From: Sacculina carcini
Taxonomy: Eukaryota; Arthropoda; Thecostraca; Sacculinidae
Direction: 5' to 3'
NCBI GenBank assembly: GCA_916048095.2
Contig: OU696597.1
Span: 5,437,627 to 5,501,626 of the forward strand
Length of the DNA stretch: 64,000 nt
Shown: positions 53,106-63,560 of the stretch, piece by piece
Layout of the letters: the number at the start of each line of letters is the position of its first letter
Position numbering within the stretch: position 1 is the stretch's first letter
The notes under the pieces: generated by a model
What the model was told of the DNA's origin: nothing
The model's input: only the letters and a program-made list of their open reading frames with translations
The model's database searches: none
Translations under genes and position numbers: made by a program

Positions 53106-53626
53106 ACACCATGAAAACAAAACTACAACAACAACAACAACAACATGTATTTGTTATAGCGCACCGAAGGGCTCGTGCGCGACACGATTATAAACACGGT
53201 AACAATACAACTAACAGGACAAATGCAAAAGAAGTAAACTTCAAATATGCAATGAAAGACAATAAATATTGAGACAAAATATGGGCAAAACATACAAAAC
53301 AGACGGACATGACGGACAAGACAACACGACTGAAACATAATGACAACACAACGACAACGACAACGACAACGTGCATTTGCTATAGCGCCGGTAAAAGACA
53401 AGCGCGAAAAACGGGAAACATCAATGGAGATAAAACGACAATTGTAAAGAATATGGGAGAAATGAGCAGGTAAAAGAAAGAGAAGTCACAAAACAACCAA
53501 AATTGGTAAATAGCAAGCACAAGCACAAAGGGCACAGTTCCAAAAATCAAGTGGAATGTTCGAACAATAAAATCGACAGAGAATTATTACAGAGAACATT
53601 CACAATAGAATAAATAAAGCAGCAAG
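53106..53626 (-). repeat. 521-bp direct repeat U2
   Basis: Second copy of 50212-50732, identical by eye. It is the continuation of LINE N toward its 3' tail. The match to U1 stops exactly at GCAGCAAG, where U1 meets the Gypsy I LTR. Confidence 0.9.
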
Positions 53627-53723
53627 GAAGGAAAGGAAGCAGTAACTGTGCTCAAGACAGGGAAAAATAAGACAACAAGGATAATTGAAACAATCATGAA
53701 ACGGAGAAATAGTTGAAACAATA

Positions 53724-55061
53724 TCACAGAGAGGGGAAAGGAGAGAGAGTGTGAGAGACGGGATCAAATGAAATGTCAAAAAGGTACAGGCGAAGCCGAC
53801 GGCGGAATGACCAAAATGTAGAGGCGCGGGTGATATGAGAGGGAAGAGAATTATACAAGCGAGGGGCGTAAAAGAAGAACGATTTAGAGGACCAGGAAGA
53901 TTCGTTAGATGCACGAGGACAAGCGAGAGGAAGAAGGCGACGAGAAGACTGTGAGTCAGTGGGAGACAAAAGAGAGTAGCAAGACAAGAAGGCTGGAGAG
54001 GATCATGCAGAAGCTTGTAAATGAGACAGTAAAGGCGAAAATGAATTCGTGGAATGATAGGAAGCCAGTGGAGTTGAAAAACACACACAACACAAACACA
54101 ACACAACAAACACAAATCGGGAGAATATAGTCATAGCGTAGATAAAGTAAGCATGCAAATGAGAGAAAGAATACGAGTAAGAACAGGCTAAAGTAACAGG
54201 TTATAGTGATGCAAAAGGTGTGAGAGTGTGGGAGAATGGGTCAAAAGAGAGGTCAAAAAGGTGCTTGGAGAGCTTAGAGCGGAAATAATTGTAGGAAAGA
54301 AAAGAAGTAATGTGAGCTGGGATGGAGTTGTAAATGCGAGGGGCGGAAAAAAGAATGATTTGGAGGACCAAGGAGATTCATTTACAGCACTAGGGCAGAC
54401 AAGGGGAAGAGGAATTCGGGAAGGAGTGAGGCAAGGAGTGAGGAGAAGGCGGAAATAGGATGGCTGATGAGGATCGTGGAGAAGCTTATATATCAGACAA
54501 CACAGGCGAAAGTGAATACGTGGAATAATAGGGAGCTAGCGAAATTGAAAAATAAATTGAGAAGTGTGACGACAAGGAACAGGATGAAGGACAAAGCGAC
54601 AAGATTGATTAATAACGCGTTGTAGGATTTTAAGAAAACGACGAGGAGCATGGATGTACAAAGAATTACAATAGTCGAGTCTAGAGAATACATGAGAGTG
54701 AATAAGTTTGATTGCGGAAGGTCTGTCAAGATATGAGCGTATATGATAGAGAGACCTCAAGATAAGACGGCAAGTGCGGGCGACAGAGAGGATATTGTCG
54801 GAGGAAGAGAGATGAGTCAAAAATAACTCCTAGATTGAGAACTGTCGAGATTAGGATAAGAGGTAAGCGAGGAGGGAAAATACGAGGAGGATGAAGAGCC
54901 ATAAACTCAGACTTGGACGAGTTGAGGAGAAGGTGACGGGACGACGCCCAAGAAGAGATGGTGGATAGGATGTCAGAGAGGAAAGACGGAGAAGGGAAAG
55001 GAAGAGGGATATATAACTGAATGTCATCAGCTATAGATAAGAAATAGATAGATCTCATCAA
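53724..55061 (-). pseudogene. LINE N reverse transcriptase C-terminal half, broken
   Basis: Frames 54726-55061, 54536-54820, 54493-54729, 53600-54115 and 53724-53987 together cover the end of the palm (the ADD catalytic pair present), thumb and C-terminus. The stretch LHWLPI and the IYKLLHDP words appear for both C-terminal copies. A complete protein is impossible because of the truncation and frame changes. Confidence 0.7.
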
Positions 55062-55079
55062 ATATATATGAAATGAGAT

Positions 55080-56434
55080 GGAATATCGAATATCGTTGCG
55101 AATATCACGCCCATACCAAAAGGAACCAATTCAGCTGATGTTGAAAACTACCGGCCGATATCAATTACGCCGATTCTGTCCAAAATATTCGAGCACTTCA
55201 TATCTTCCAGACTGTCCAAGTACCTGGAGAGCAACAATCTGCTGTCGGAAAACAAATTTGCATGCCGCAAAAAACTCAGCACGACTGACGCTCTGCTTAC
55301 TATCACACATGAGCTCCAGCAAGTGCTAGAAAATGGCAGTGAAGCCTGGATTGTGCAGTTGGATTTCTCGGCAGCATTTGACCGTGTGAGCCACCGTGGG
55401 GCTTGTTGCAAAAACTGAGAAACATTGGAGTCGGCAACCGCTTGCTTAGTGTTTTGCATCAATTTCTCTCCAATCGCGTACAACGTGTTGCCGTCGATGG
55501 AGCATACAGTGGCTGGCAGAGCATTGTGTCCGGTGTCCCGCAAGGAAGTGTGTTGGGTCCTATTTTGTTCAACATTTACACCGCTGACCTGTACACAACC
55601 ACACGTAACTCTGTATATGGATATGCTGATGATATCACCTTGATGGCTGTAATTTCATCTCCTTCGGACAGACCACAGGTGCGTCAAACGGTCAACGACG
55701 ATCTCAGCAGCGTCCTGAAGTGGTGTGAGAGGTGGAATATGATGCTGAACACTTCGAAATCTAAATGCTTGTTGGTTTCTAGGTCACGTACCGTTCAACC
55801 TTCACATGGAGCTATCCTCATAAATGACGCCCAACTCAGCGTGTGTGATGAGCTCAAAATATTGGGTGTACATGTAGACTCAAAGCTGACGTTTGAGAGT
55901 CACATTCGGAAGCTATTTTGTTCGGCATCGAGGAAACTGGGAATTATAAGAAAGGCATATCGGATGTTCGGTAGCAGCACAATCTCAAAAAGTTGTTTTC
56001 GCTGTTTTATTTTGCAAATTCTGGAGTACTGCGCCCCCGTGTGGTCTTTTGCTGCGGATTGTCACCTCAATCTCATCAACAGAGTTGTTAGAACATGCAA
56101 GTTCCTCTGTGGTGACTTGGTTCTTGGTGATCTTTGCCATCGTCGAAAGGTCAGCAGCGTTTGCATGCTGTACAAGATCAAGCACAACGACCATCATCCG
56201 ATGAGCAACCCAATTCCTGATGATTTCGTGGCAGCAAGAAGCACACGGTTTACATCCAAACAGCATTACCAGTGCATGGCTCCAATTCGTTGTAGTACAA
56301 AACAATTCCAACGTTGCTTTCTTCCGGCCACTGTGTCTACTTGGAACACGTTGAAGGAGGAGGCTTTATCGCAGAACAATTTGAAGAAATTCAAGGCCAA
56401 AGTAAATGAAATGCTACTGAAGGAGCGGAATTGA
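55080..56434 (+). mobile_element. LINE P, 5'-truncated, RT fragment
   Basis: A + strand LINE that starts within RT and ends with its stop codon at 56432, followed by TTTATT-type simple repeat. It lies head-to-head with LINE N. Its RT style (IVQLDFSAAFDRVSH, GVPQGSVLGPILFNIY) differs from N and from the 13.2-kb LINE. Confidence 0.78.
55085..56434 (+). pseudogene. LINE P reverse transcriptase (343-codon open part from 55403)
   Basis: Reads RT fingers (NYRPISITPILSKIFEHF, near 55150), then a frameshift near 55395. The long frame follows: GVPQGSVLGPILF (residues 44-56), the catalytic YADDITLM (about residue 74), thumb (LKILGVHVDSKLTF), ILEYCAPVW and a C-terminal WNTLKEEAL end. RT copies LINE RNA at the target site. 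Catalytic residues are intact, but the N-terminal endonuclease is missing and the frameshift breaks the protein. Confidence 0.82.
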
Positions 56435-56790
56435 CTGTTGAGTCTGATTTATTGTATATTTATTCATATTTATTGTTATTTATTCATGCTTATTGTTATT
56501 TATTCATGCTTATTGTTATTTATTCATGCTTATTGTTATTTATTTTCTATTTATTTTTATTTATTCTTATTTTACTCTCTATTTATTACTATTTATTATT
56601 ATTGGTTTTTGTTATTTATTAAATTATACTTTTACTCAGTGTTGGCTGTTGTTGTTTATTGAATCATATTTATTGTTGTTGCTGTTTTATTGAATCATAT
56701 TTATTGTTGTTGTTGTTTATTGAATCATATTTATTGTTGTTGCTGTTTATTGAATCATATTTATTGTTGTTGTTATTTATTGAATCACTA
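56435..56790. repeat. Minisatellite, left block
   Basis: T-rich simple repeat (TTTATTCATGCTTATTGTTA type, 56455-56560) grading into about four tandem copies of a roughly 30-bp unit built on TTATTGAATCATATTTATTG plus GTTGTTG(C/T)TG (56650-56790). Confidence 0.85.
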
Positions 56791-57240
56791 GCATTAAAAC
56801 CCGCCCGTTGTGCGGAGCAATTCATGAAATAAAATTCATATTATATTAATATAAAAAAATCAAATAAAAAATATATTAAATCCATATAAATCATAATCAA
56901 ATGAAAATTCTAAATTTCATTTTTTATGTTTATTTTGACAAAATATGATCCCTCAACCCGCCTCATATTGAAACCCGCCCGTCGTACGGAATAATTCAGA
57001 GCTCGAATACGATCCGTTCTGGACCTTGAAGTTAAATCAGTTAGTTTAGTAAATAAACTCGTTTTACACGGTGAAATTGAACGTTTTATTGTCTTTAGTT
57101 ACTGCCCGCGGGACATTTTTATTTCATAAACATGATCCATCGCTTAGTTTACGTTTGAAGCCCCTGATTTATACCAGTGAGCCCGCAAAATTTTGTCACC
57201 TCATATTTAAGCATACTTACAGACACACAGATAGAGAATT

Positions 57241-57311
<71 letters not shown>

Positions 57312-58450
57312 AACCCGCCCGTCGTGCGGAACAATTCATAAAGTCAAATTCATATTCAATCCATAAAATAAACTGAATACAAATTAAAAGGCAAAAAGTT
57401 CAACCTGTAAATACGTTCACCAATAAAAACTCAAATGTGAATATTTTTATTTGTACTTTGACAAAGTATTATCCCTCAATCCGCCTCATATTTAAACCTG
57501 CCCGTCGTGCGGAATAATTCAGAACACAAACACGTAACAAACAATGAATATTCTAGCATGTAAACCCGCCCGTCGTGCGGAACAGTTCATACTATTAAAT
57601 TTGTATTCAATTCATACGAGAAAAGGAATATGAATTAAAAAATAAAAGAGTAAACCCATAAAAAATCCAAATTTCTATATTTTTAAATTATTTTCACAAA
57701 ATATTATCCTCAACCCGCCTCATATTTGGACCCGCCCGTCGTGCGGAATAATTCAAAATTCAGATACGAAATAACGAAAAATTACTTTAACTTTAACTTT
57801 TTTATCATAATGCTTACAAAATATATTTATAAATTAGCATCATCTAGCATGGAAACCCTCCCGTTTTGCAGAACAATAAATAAAGTAAAATAAATATTGA
57901 ATTCATAAAAGAAAACGAATACAAATTTAAATAGGAAAAAGTAAACCCATAAAAAGTATTAGCCAATAGAAAAGTCTAAATATAAATGTGTTTATTTTAG
58001 ATGTGACAAAATATTTTCCCTCGAACAGCCTCATATTTAGACCCGACCGTCGTGCGGAACGATTAATAAAATATAATGAATAAAAAAGCAAAAAGCTTAT
58101 CCAACAGAAAAATGTAAATTTGTAAATTCTTGTTTTAATTATTGACGAAGTGTTTTCCCTCAACACTGCTCAAATTCACACCCGTCCTTCGTGTGTAGTA
58201 ATTCAAAAGTGTAACACTATCAAAACAATGAAACTTTCTGTCATCTCTATAATTCCAGATTAATCCTTCCGCTAAAACAGCATATGCATATAGTTGGCAC
58301 TGCATGATATTACAACCCATATCCTTATGCAACTTAAGCGTATGCAAATTGAAATTAAACCAAGAAAATTACACAGTCAAATTCAGTAGTTTACTTTGTT
58401 CCCAGTAGCATTTTACCCACCCGTCGTGCGGAACCATTCATGTGTAAATA
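56790..58450. repeat. Satellite-like array with a recurrent GC box in AT-rich DNA
   Basis: About ten occurrences of a box close to CCCGCCCGTCGTGCGGAA followed by (T/C)AATTCA, at roughly 56800, 56974, 57314, 57497, 57565, 57731, 57855, 58042, 58181 and 58416. Two box types alternate: one after TCTAGCAT, one after CCGCCTCATATTT. A pair of boxes plus its AT-rich spacers makes a higher unit of about 250-330 bp. Within the box CCGC and GCGG can pair as a small hairpin. No consistent coding frame. Confidence 0.75.
57244..57308. repeat. (AT)n microsatellite inside the satellite
   Basis: About 32 AT units. Its Ile-Tyr open frames are artefacts. Confidence 0.97.
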
Positions 58451-58845
58451 TTGAGGACAATAATGCCTTTCTATTCAGTATAATGTATCATTAATTAAAC
58501 TGTACCCAATAAAACCACACCATCCATGCTTGGAGCTAATATGATGCATTCTTAATTGTGATTGGGCTTCAGTGAAATTTAATCAGTGTATACTCCTGTG
58601 TAGTCGCAAGTGCGCATAATAGCTGTCAAATTGGCAATATGTCCTTTTGACTTTACACCGCTGTAACTTCCCTTAAATACACTTTGGGAAATAAAAAATT
58701 ATATCGTATTGTAGAACACAAAATTTCCAGCACGATAATTTGTATAATTTGGTATGGTATAATTTATTACTATGTGTAATAAATAGTTACAGAGAAATAG
58801 TAGAAAAATGAATTAATTTTAGTCGCCAGTGTTCAAGTGTAATTG
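58451..58845. other. Unassigned AT-rich spacer
   Basis: No coding frame, RNA gene or recognised repeat. Lies between the last GC box and the right minisatellite block. Confidence 0.4.
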
Positions 58846-59170
58846 TTGTTGTTTATTGAATCGTATTTATTGTTGTTGCTGTTTATTGAATCATATTTAT
58901 TGGTGTTGCTGTTTATTGAATCATATTTATTGTTTTCGCTGTTTATTGAATCATATTTATTGTTGTTGTTGTTTATTGAATCATATTTATTGGTGTTGTT
59001 GTTTATTGAATCATATTTATTTGTGTTGGTGTTACTTATTGAATCATATTTACATTTATTGTTGGATGTTTCTTATTGAATCATATTTAATGTTCTTGAT
59101 TGTTATTTATTACTTTTTTATTAATATTTATTCTTATTTATTGATGGCTGTTATTTACTGAATGACATAT
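58846..59170. repeat. Minisatellite, right block
   Basis: About seven or eight tandem copies of the same 30-bp family as 56650-56790, in the same orientation, degrading toward 59170. Confidence 0.88.
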
Positions 59171-59249
59171 TTATTGTTGATTGTTATTATTTATTGAGGA
59201 AAGTGGGCGGAGTGACATTATGGATTGTTATCGGATGATGGTTTATTAT

Positions 59250-59413
59250 TGATTGTTATTTATTTATTATTTTCTTTCCAATTCTCTTTCTAGACTTTTT
59301 CTTTTCGAACTCTCTTTCTCTCTGAATCTTTTGGGCGCTTCCGGTACATGGGGCCACCTTAGGGTGGTAATAGTGCTTGCACTCTTCCCATGCTACTGGA
59401 TTTGCCTGTAATT
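59250..59413 (-). repeat. Dispersed repeat, copy 2
   Basis: Reverse-complement match of 12734-12895, next to an (AAT)n run (59416-59433). Here it directly abuts the broken RT of LINE Q. Confidence 0.7.
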
Positions 59414-60035
59414 AATAATAATAATAATAATACTTACGAAGGATAGGACAGAGGGAGGACATGTAAAGGTTAAAGAGTATCGGATCAAAAATAGATTCCT
59501 GAGGGACACCTGGTGAAAGATGGATAGGATCAGATACAGAGGAATTGAAGTTGACAGAGTAGGTCCTTCCCGAAAGGTAAGATTTAAGGAGAGAGAGGGC
59601 AGAAGACGAGATACCAATATGAGAGAAGTCGTGAATTAGGATAGAGTGATTAACAAGGTTGAAGGCGGAGGACATATCGAGAAGAACGAGAAGAACAGAG
59701 CGACGGTACGAGAAGTGCGAAAGGATGCCGTTGGAGGTAGAAAAAAGAACTGATTCGATAGAATGAGAAGGGCGAAACCCGGATTGGAAAGGATCAAGAA
59801 ACTGACATATGAAGGGGGAAAGTTGTGCGGAGATAGCGGACTCGAGAAGTGTAGAAGCAAAGCTCAGAAGAGATATAGGACGATAGTTACCAAGTATAGA
59901 GGGGTCAAAGTTCTGTTTCTTAAGAATCGGACGGACAATTGCATGTTTGTCAGCGAGAAACTGGCCGTGAAGAAAACAGGAGTTGATAAGATGCAGGATA
60001 TAAGGAACCAGGGAAGGAAGGTGTAGCAAAAACAA
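59412..60035 (-). pseudogene. LINE Q reverse transcriptase, internal fragment
   Basis: A 207-codon open frame with RT fingers and palm start: a LGNYRPISLLS motif, QSGFRPSHS, LVLLDMSSAFNLVNH (first catalytic Asp region) and SPGVPQESIFDPILFNLY. The usual G-S in GVPQGS is replaced by E-S. It stops before the YADD motif and runs into a poly-Tyr stretch coded by the (TAT)n run, so the 3' half, including the second catalytic motif, is lost. It belongs to the Jockey/CR1-like group. Confidence 0.8.
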
Positions 60036-60268
60036 AAATATAAATTATATTCCAGACAGGCGGGTGTGGGCATCACCGGCCCACGCGCGCCTACAAGACG
60101 TCACACTTCGATCGCACCACCAACACGACTCTCAGCTCACACTGTGACACACGGGAGCACACCCGGACACACACACGCGCACAGTCCTCACCCGCAGCAA
60201 CAACCAATCAGCGGCGAGCCGGTCATTCGCTCGCCGCACAAACGCTATTCACAAACGTTTACACATAG

Positions 60269-60975
60269 CTATAGGAGATATGCTGACTTTAAGTCAACGT
60301 GCGCCGTCGCACCTCTGATTCGTCGCCATCGCCGAAGCTTTTCCGCGCAAACATCGATGTAATCATCACCAGTGTGACTGCTGACATATTCGTTCAGCTC
60401 CCTGAAGTCAATCACAGGACGCGTTTTGTTTTTGATTGTTTGCACAACCGCCAGCAATGGTGATACTCCTCTTTTGACTTGTTGTGATCACGGCACCAAT
60501 ATTTCTTCGCATATACAGCGCTTAACTTCTTTGCCAAACTCCTCCCTACATCCCCCTTTCAACATTTGTTCGTAACATCCAATTGACTTGGTCAAAACAG
60601 GTGACGTTTCCTTCAGCAACCACTCGACTTTCAAATAACTTCCAATCAATTTCGCTGAGAAATCTTTGTCACTGAACTGGTCTTCGAAGAACTCAGACTT
60701 CAACATTTCATCAGACATGTTCATCTTGCAGCATTCGGTGTGTTCATCCTCCTTCGGATGTACTGCAATGCCGCTAACAGCAATAACGCTTGAAAACGCG
60801 TCAACATTACTGTTTTCCCCTGCTGTTTTAGCACCTTTCCGAACTCCATTCCACGTTTTGTGACTGTGACCCTTTCAAACTGATTAATGATGTCCATGCC
60901 GAGAATTACATCGAACCCATTCACTACTTCCGGAAGGACAAGCACTTGCGCATGCAATTTTTCACCATTGACCAC
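60269..60975 (-). pseudogene. Element H protease end and RT N-terminus
   Basis: Frame 60721-60975 has a VNGFDVILGMDIINQF motif, the C-terminal half of a retropepsin. Frame 60488-60724 is the linker. Frame 60269-60457 holds RT fingers (TRPVIDFRELNEYVSSH) and a HVDLKSAYL palm start. Stops near 60482 and 60266 separate or end them. The protein fragment parallels the F RT start at 20770-20910. Confidence 0.7.
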
Positions 60976-61045
60976 GATACACGTTTTACACGTACCTCAA
61001 CACAAAATTTTTCTTCCGTCTACTGTGACGACAAGCTTTGGCTCC

Positions 61046-61959
61046 TTAATAAATGCCAAGCCACATTCTGCAGACACAATACTTTTTGAACACCCGGTGT
61101 CGATCATAGCCGTTACTGTTCGTCCACCTATTCGTACTCTCGCACTCATTAGACCCCCGCGTTGCGCCTCCACTGTACAGAGGGGGAGCGTATTGGCGCT
61201 GAAGCCCCCCTACATCGTTTCCCTTTGCGCACTTTGCTGCAACATGTCCTGTCTGACCGCAATTGAAGCACACTATCGCGGAACGTCTGCAGTGTCGCGC
61301 CATATGGACACCTCCGCAGTTGAAGCATCGTCCGTTGACGTTCCGACGACGTTCGACTGAACGTCGAATGACAGCTGCTCCAGCGACGGTGTCATCAGCT
61401 GAATCATCACCAGCCGCTACACATGCCGCCATGGTTCCAGAACTAGCTGAAGCATCTGCCCGTGTCAATATACGAGCCCTCGAGATCAGACGACCCATAG
61501 TTACTGTCTGCATTTCGTCTTCCTGTAGTCCTGCCGAAACTCGGTCCGGAAACCCACTAATGAACGCCAACTTCACCGAGAGTTCCAATTCCAGACTGAC
61601 AAAACCGCACAAACCAGCGAGTCGTCTAAGCTCACTTGCGTACACATCCACTTGCTCTCCTTGCCACTCCTTCTTCGTCAGCATGGCAAATGATTCAACT
61701 GGATTGGGGAAAACGCTTCTCGTAGTTTGGCTTTGATCAAATTGTACCTTGACTGCGCCTCTTCATTGAGCTCGAGGTAGAGTTACAAGGCTCCTCCTTC
61801 TAGAAATAGTGACACAAACGCATGCAGCTCAGTCACTCCCGTCATCTTGGCCACAAGTTCTGCCTTCTTCAACCATGCGACTACGTCGCCAGTACCATCA
61901 AAACTTTTCATCATTGTTGCAGACGTTGTTGCAGAAATAGCTTGTAGTTTGATGTCCAT
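61046..61959 (-). pseudogene. Element H gag with two CCHC knuckles
   Basis: The start at 61959 (Met-Asp-Ile-Lys) opens a Gag with an FDGTGDVVAWLKKAEL capsid start. After a frame change near 61690 the 212-codon frame 61046-61684 continues through capsid helices to two classical knuckles, CFNCGGVHMARHC and CFNCGQTGHVAAKC (around residues 118 and 140). The protease start follows out of frame. Role: RNA packaging. Confidence 0.78.
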
Positions 61960-61980
61960 GTTTACACCACGAAAACAAAA

Positions 61981-62681
61981 CTACCTTGTAAAATGATGAA
62001 ATCTATTGATGACGACAACAAATATGATTGAACAACAAGATGAAAACTCACACGTACACAGTAGAGCAATAATTTCTCTCAAGGCTGGTAGAAATTAGAT
62101 CCACACAAACAACACGCAGAAGACTACACCGACCAGTCCACACATAATAACACATCGCACGAAAAGCACTACAACACCACTCCCGTCATTCCATACCAGC
62201 CGCTAACACCAGTACACGCTGCATACAAACGTACAAACACGAAGTAGAATGACACGCATGAATACGGTGACGCACATACACACACAGGTACACACACAAG
62301 TCTACGCTCACAAGCGCACACGCTCTCCTTCACTCTCGCTCAACTCAGCAAACGCATTCACACCCCCATACATTCCCTCGCACAGCGTTGAATTTCTGAC
62401 CAACAATACCACATACTTGCAAATAATTGATACGTTGAAAGAAATTATGTTTAAGACAGAATTTTCAGCATCATAGTCCGTAATGTTCTGATCATCAACG
62501 TAGATTATTTCTGCAGGCAAAACGGTTTTGTGTAAAAGAACATGAAATTTATGCCACTTGTTTAAAAATATAGTTTCAGGTTTTTAACAGAAAAAGCGGT
62601 TTTCAAACCCAGCTTTCTTTAATAATGATTAACTAAATAATTACATGCAAGGCTGTAATTCACCTAGAAGTGCAGCACATA
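61981..62681. other. Unassigned region
   Basis: Probably includes the 5' LTR of element H at its left side, but no partner LTR is in the window. CA-rich stretches near 62240-62320. No supported gene. Confidence 0.35.
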
Positions 62682-63560
62682 CTACTTGGTGATTTGGAAA
62701 AGAAATCCAAACTTTCTATTGACGTCATGATATGCTTCTTTTCTTTTACTCAATTCCGTTATTAGTGAAACCAGAATAACATAGTAGGTGCCTGTTTTGA
62801 ACTTCTGCTTAGGTGGTATACAAATTTCGGTATCTGGCTCATTAAATTTTCGTTTCTTTTTTCTTGAGCGCTGAAGGTCCGCCCGGTAACTCGAGTCCTT
62901 CACTAGCAACTTAGCTTTCTGTTCGAAGCTGTCAAAAGCTTCATCACTACGAAGTGATCTTGCAAACTCCACTAATCCTGCGTAGAGGTTAACACATGTT
63001 GACATATCAATGTCGACTCTTTGGAGCGTCTTATTGGTGGCATTTAAGCGTTCCAGTACACAGTTCCAAAACACACCGAGTAGGGCCAACTCAAAATTTT
63101 CCATTTTCAATGCTAAGCCCTCTGCCTCACTCCTTGTAGATACCAACTGGTTTTCATCTCGTGCGATTTTGCTCAAAGCAGAACGTACTTCAATGAAGTT
63201 ACTTTTCAATGCACGTGTTGCATCATGCCGCGCTGACCATCTTGTTGTTGACATGGACTTGATGATGTTCCCATGGATGGTTGACTTGAGTATACTCAAC
63301 CGGTGTGTTGGAACAGAGAAAAAATTTAAGAGAACTTGCAAACATCCAAAAAATGACGCATCAACGCAACACTCCGCAGCGCACGAACCAACAAGATTCA
63401 AGGAATGTGCTGAGCATGGTACATACTCTGCAAGAGGATTGATTGCCTTGATACGGGATGGTAATCCGTTATATTTTCCAGACATATTACTTGCGTTGTC
63501 GTAACTCTGACCACGGCAATCCATAATAGAGAGATCATGCTCAAGTAGAGTGTTAAGTAC
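62682..63560 (-). pseudogene. hAT-type transposase fragment, ZMYM1-like
   Basis: The - strand frame (open to 63797) carries from about 63545 the LNTLLEHDLSIMDCRGQSYDNAS stretch region, the AEYVPCSAHSLNLVG motif and a TRWSARHDATRAL motif. These are characteristic of ZMYM1-like/DUF4371 transposase-derived proteins with an RNase H-like fold. Sequence upstream of 63560 in the same frame has no similarity that I recognise and may be unrelated DNA. The C-terminal dimerisation region is absent because a stop follows KFGFLFQITK. No terminal inverted repeats were found. Confidence 0.65.

Larger units (their letters stand above)
53106..55061 (-). mobile_element. LINE N, 5'-truncated, with a duplicated C-terminal part
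   Basis: A Jockey/CR1-type LINE on the - strand. From 5' to 3': RT palm end with ADDIQLY (near 55035), thumb with FSRLDYCNSL (near 54680), a first C-terminal part with WSSKSFFF (about 54230-54550), a second, homologous C-terminal part (about 53740-54090), then 3' UTR and tail in U2. Several frameshifts are present. Related to the LINE at 13.2 kb. Confidence 0.75.
60269..61980 (-). mobile_element. Element H, 5' half (gag, protease, RT start)
   Basis: On the - strand: a leader with TGGTGTAAACATGG at 61969-61956, Gag start at 61959, double zinc knuckle, protease, and an RT start that stops at about 60269 in the DLKSAYLL motif. Beyond that (60040-60268) sequence is unrelated. RT and Gag style match element F. 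The LTR was not delimited. Confidence 0.75.

Noticed and set aside
55403..56434. Retron or group II intron RT
   Set aside because: The motif set and C-terminal region are those of eukaryotic LINEs. There is no structured RNA or bacterial context.
57071..57376. Open frame with an Ile-Tyr repeat
   Set aside because: Created by the (AT)n microsatellite.
58829..59161. Cys/Leu-rich open frames resembling membrane proteins
   Set aside because: Translation of the 30-bp minisatellite; similar frames at 56431-56693.
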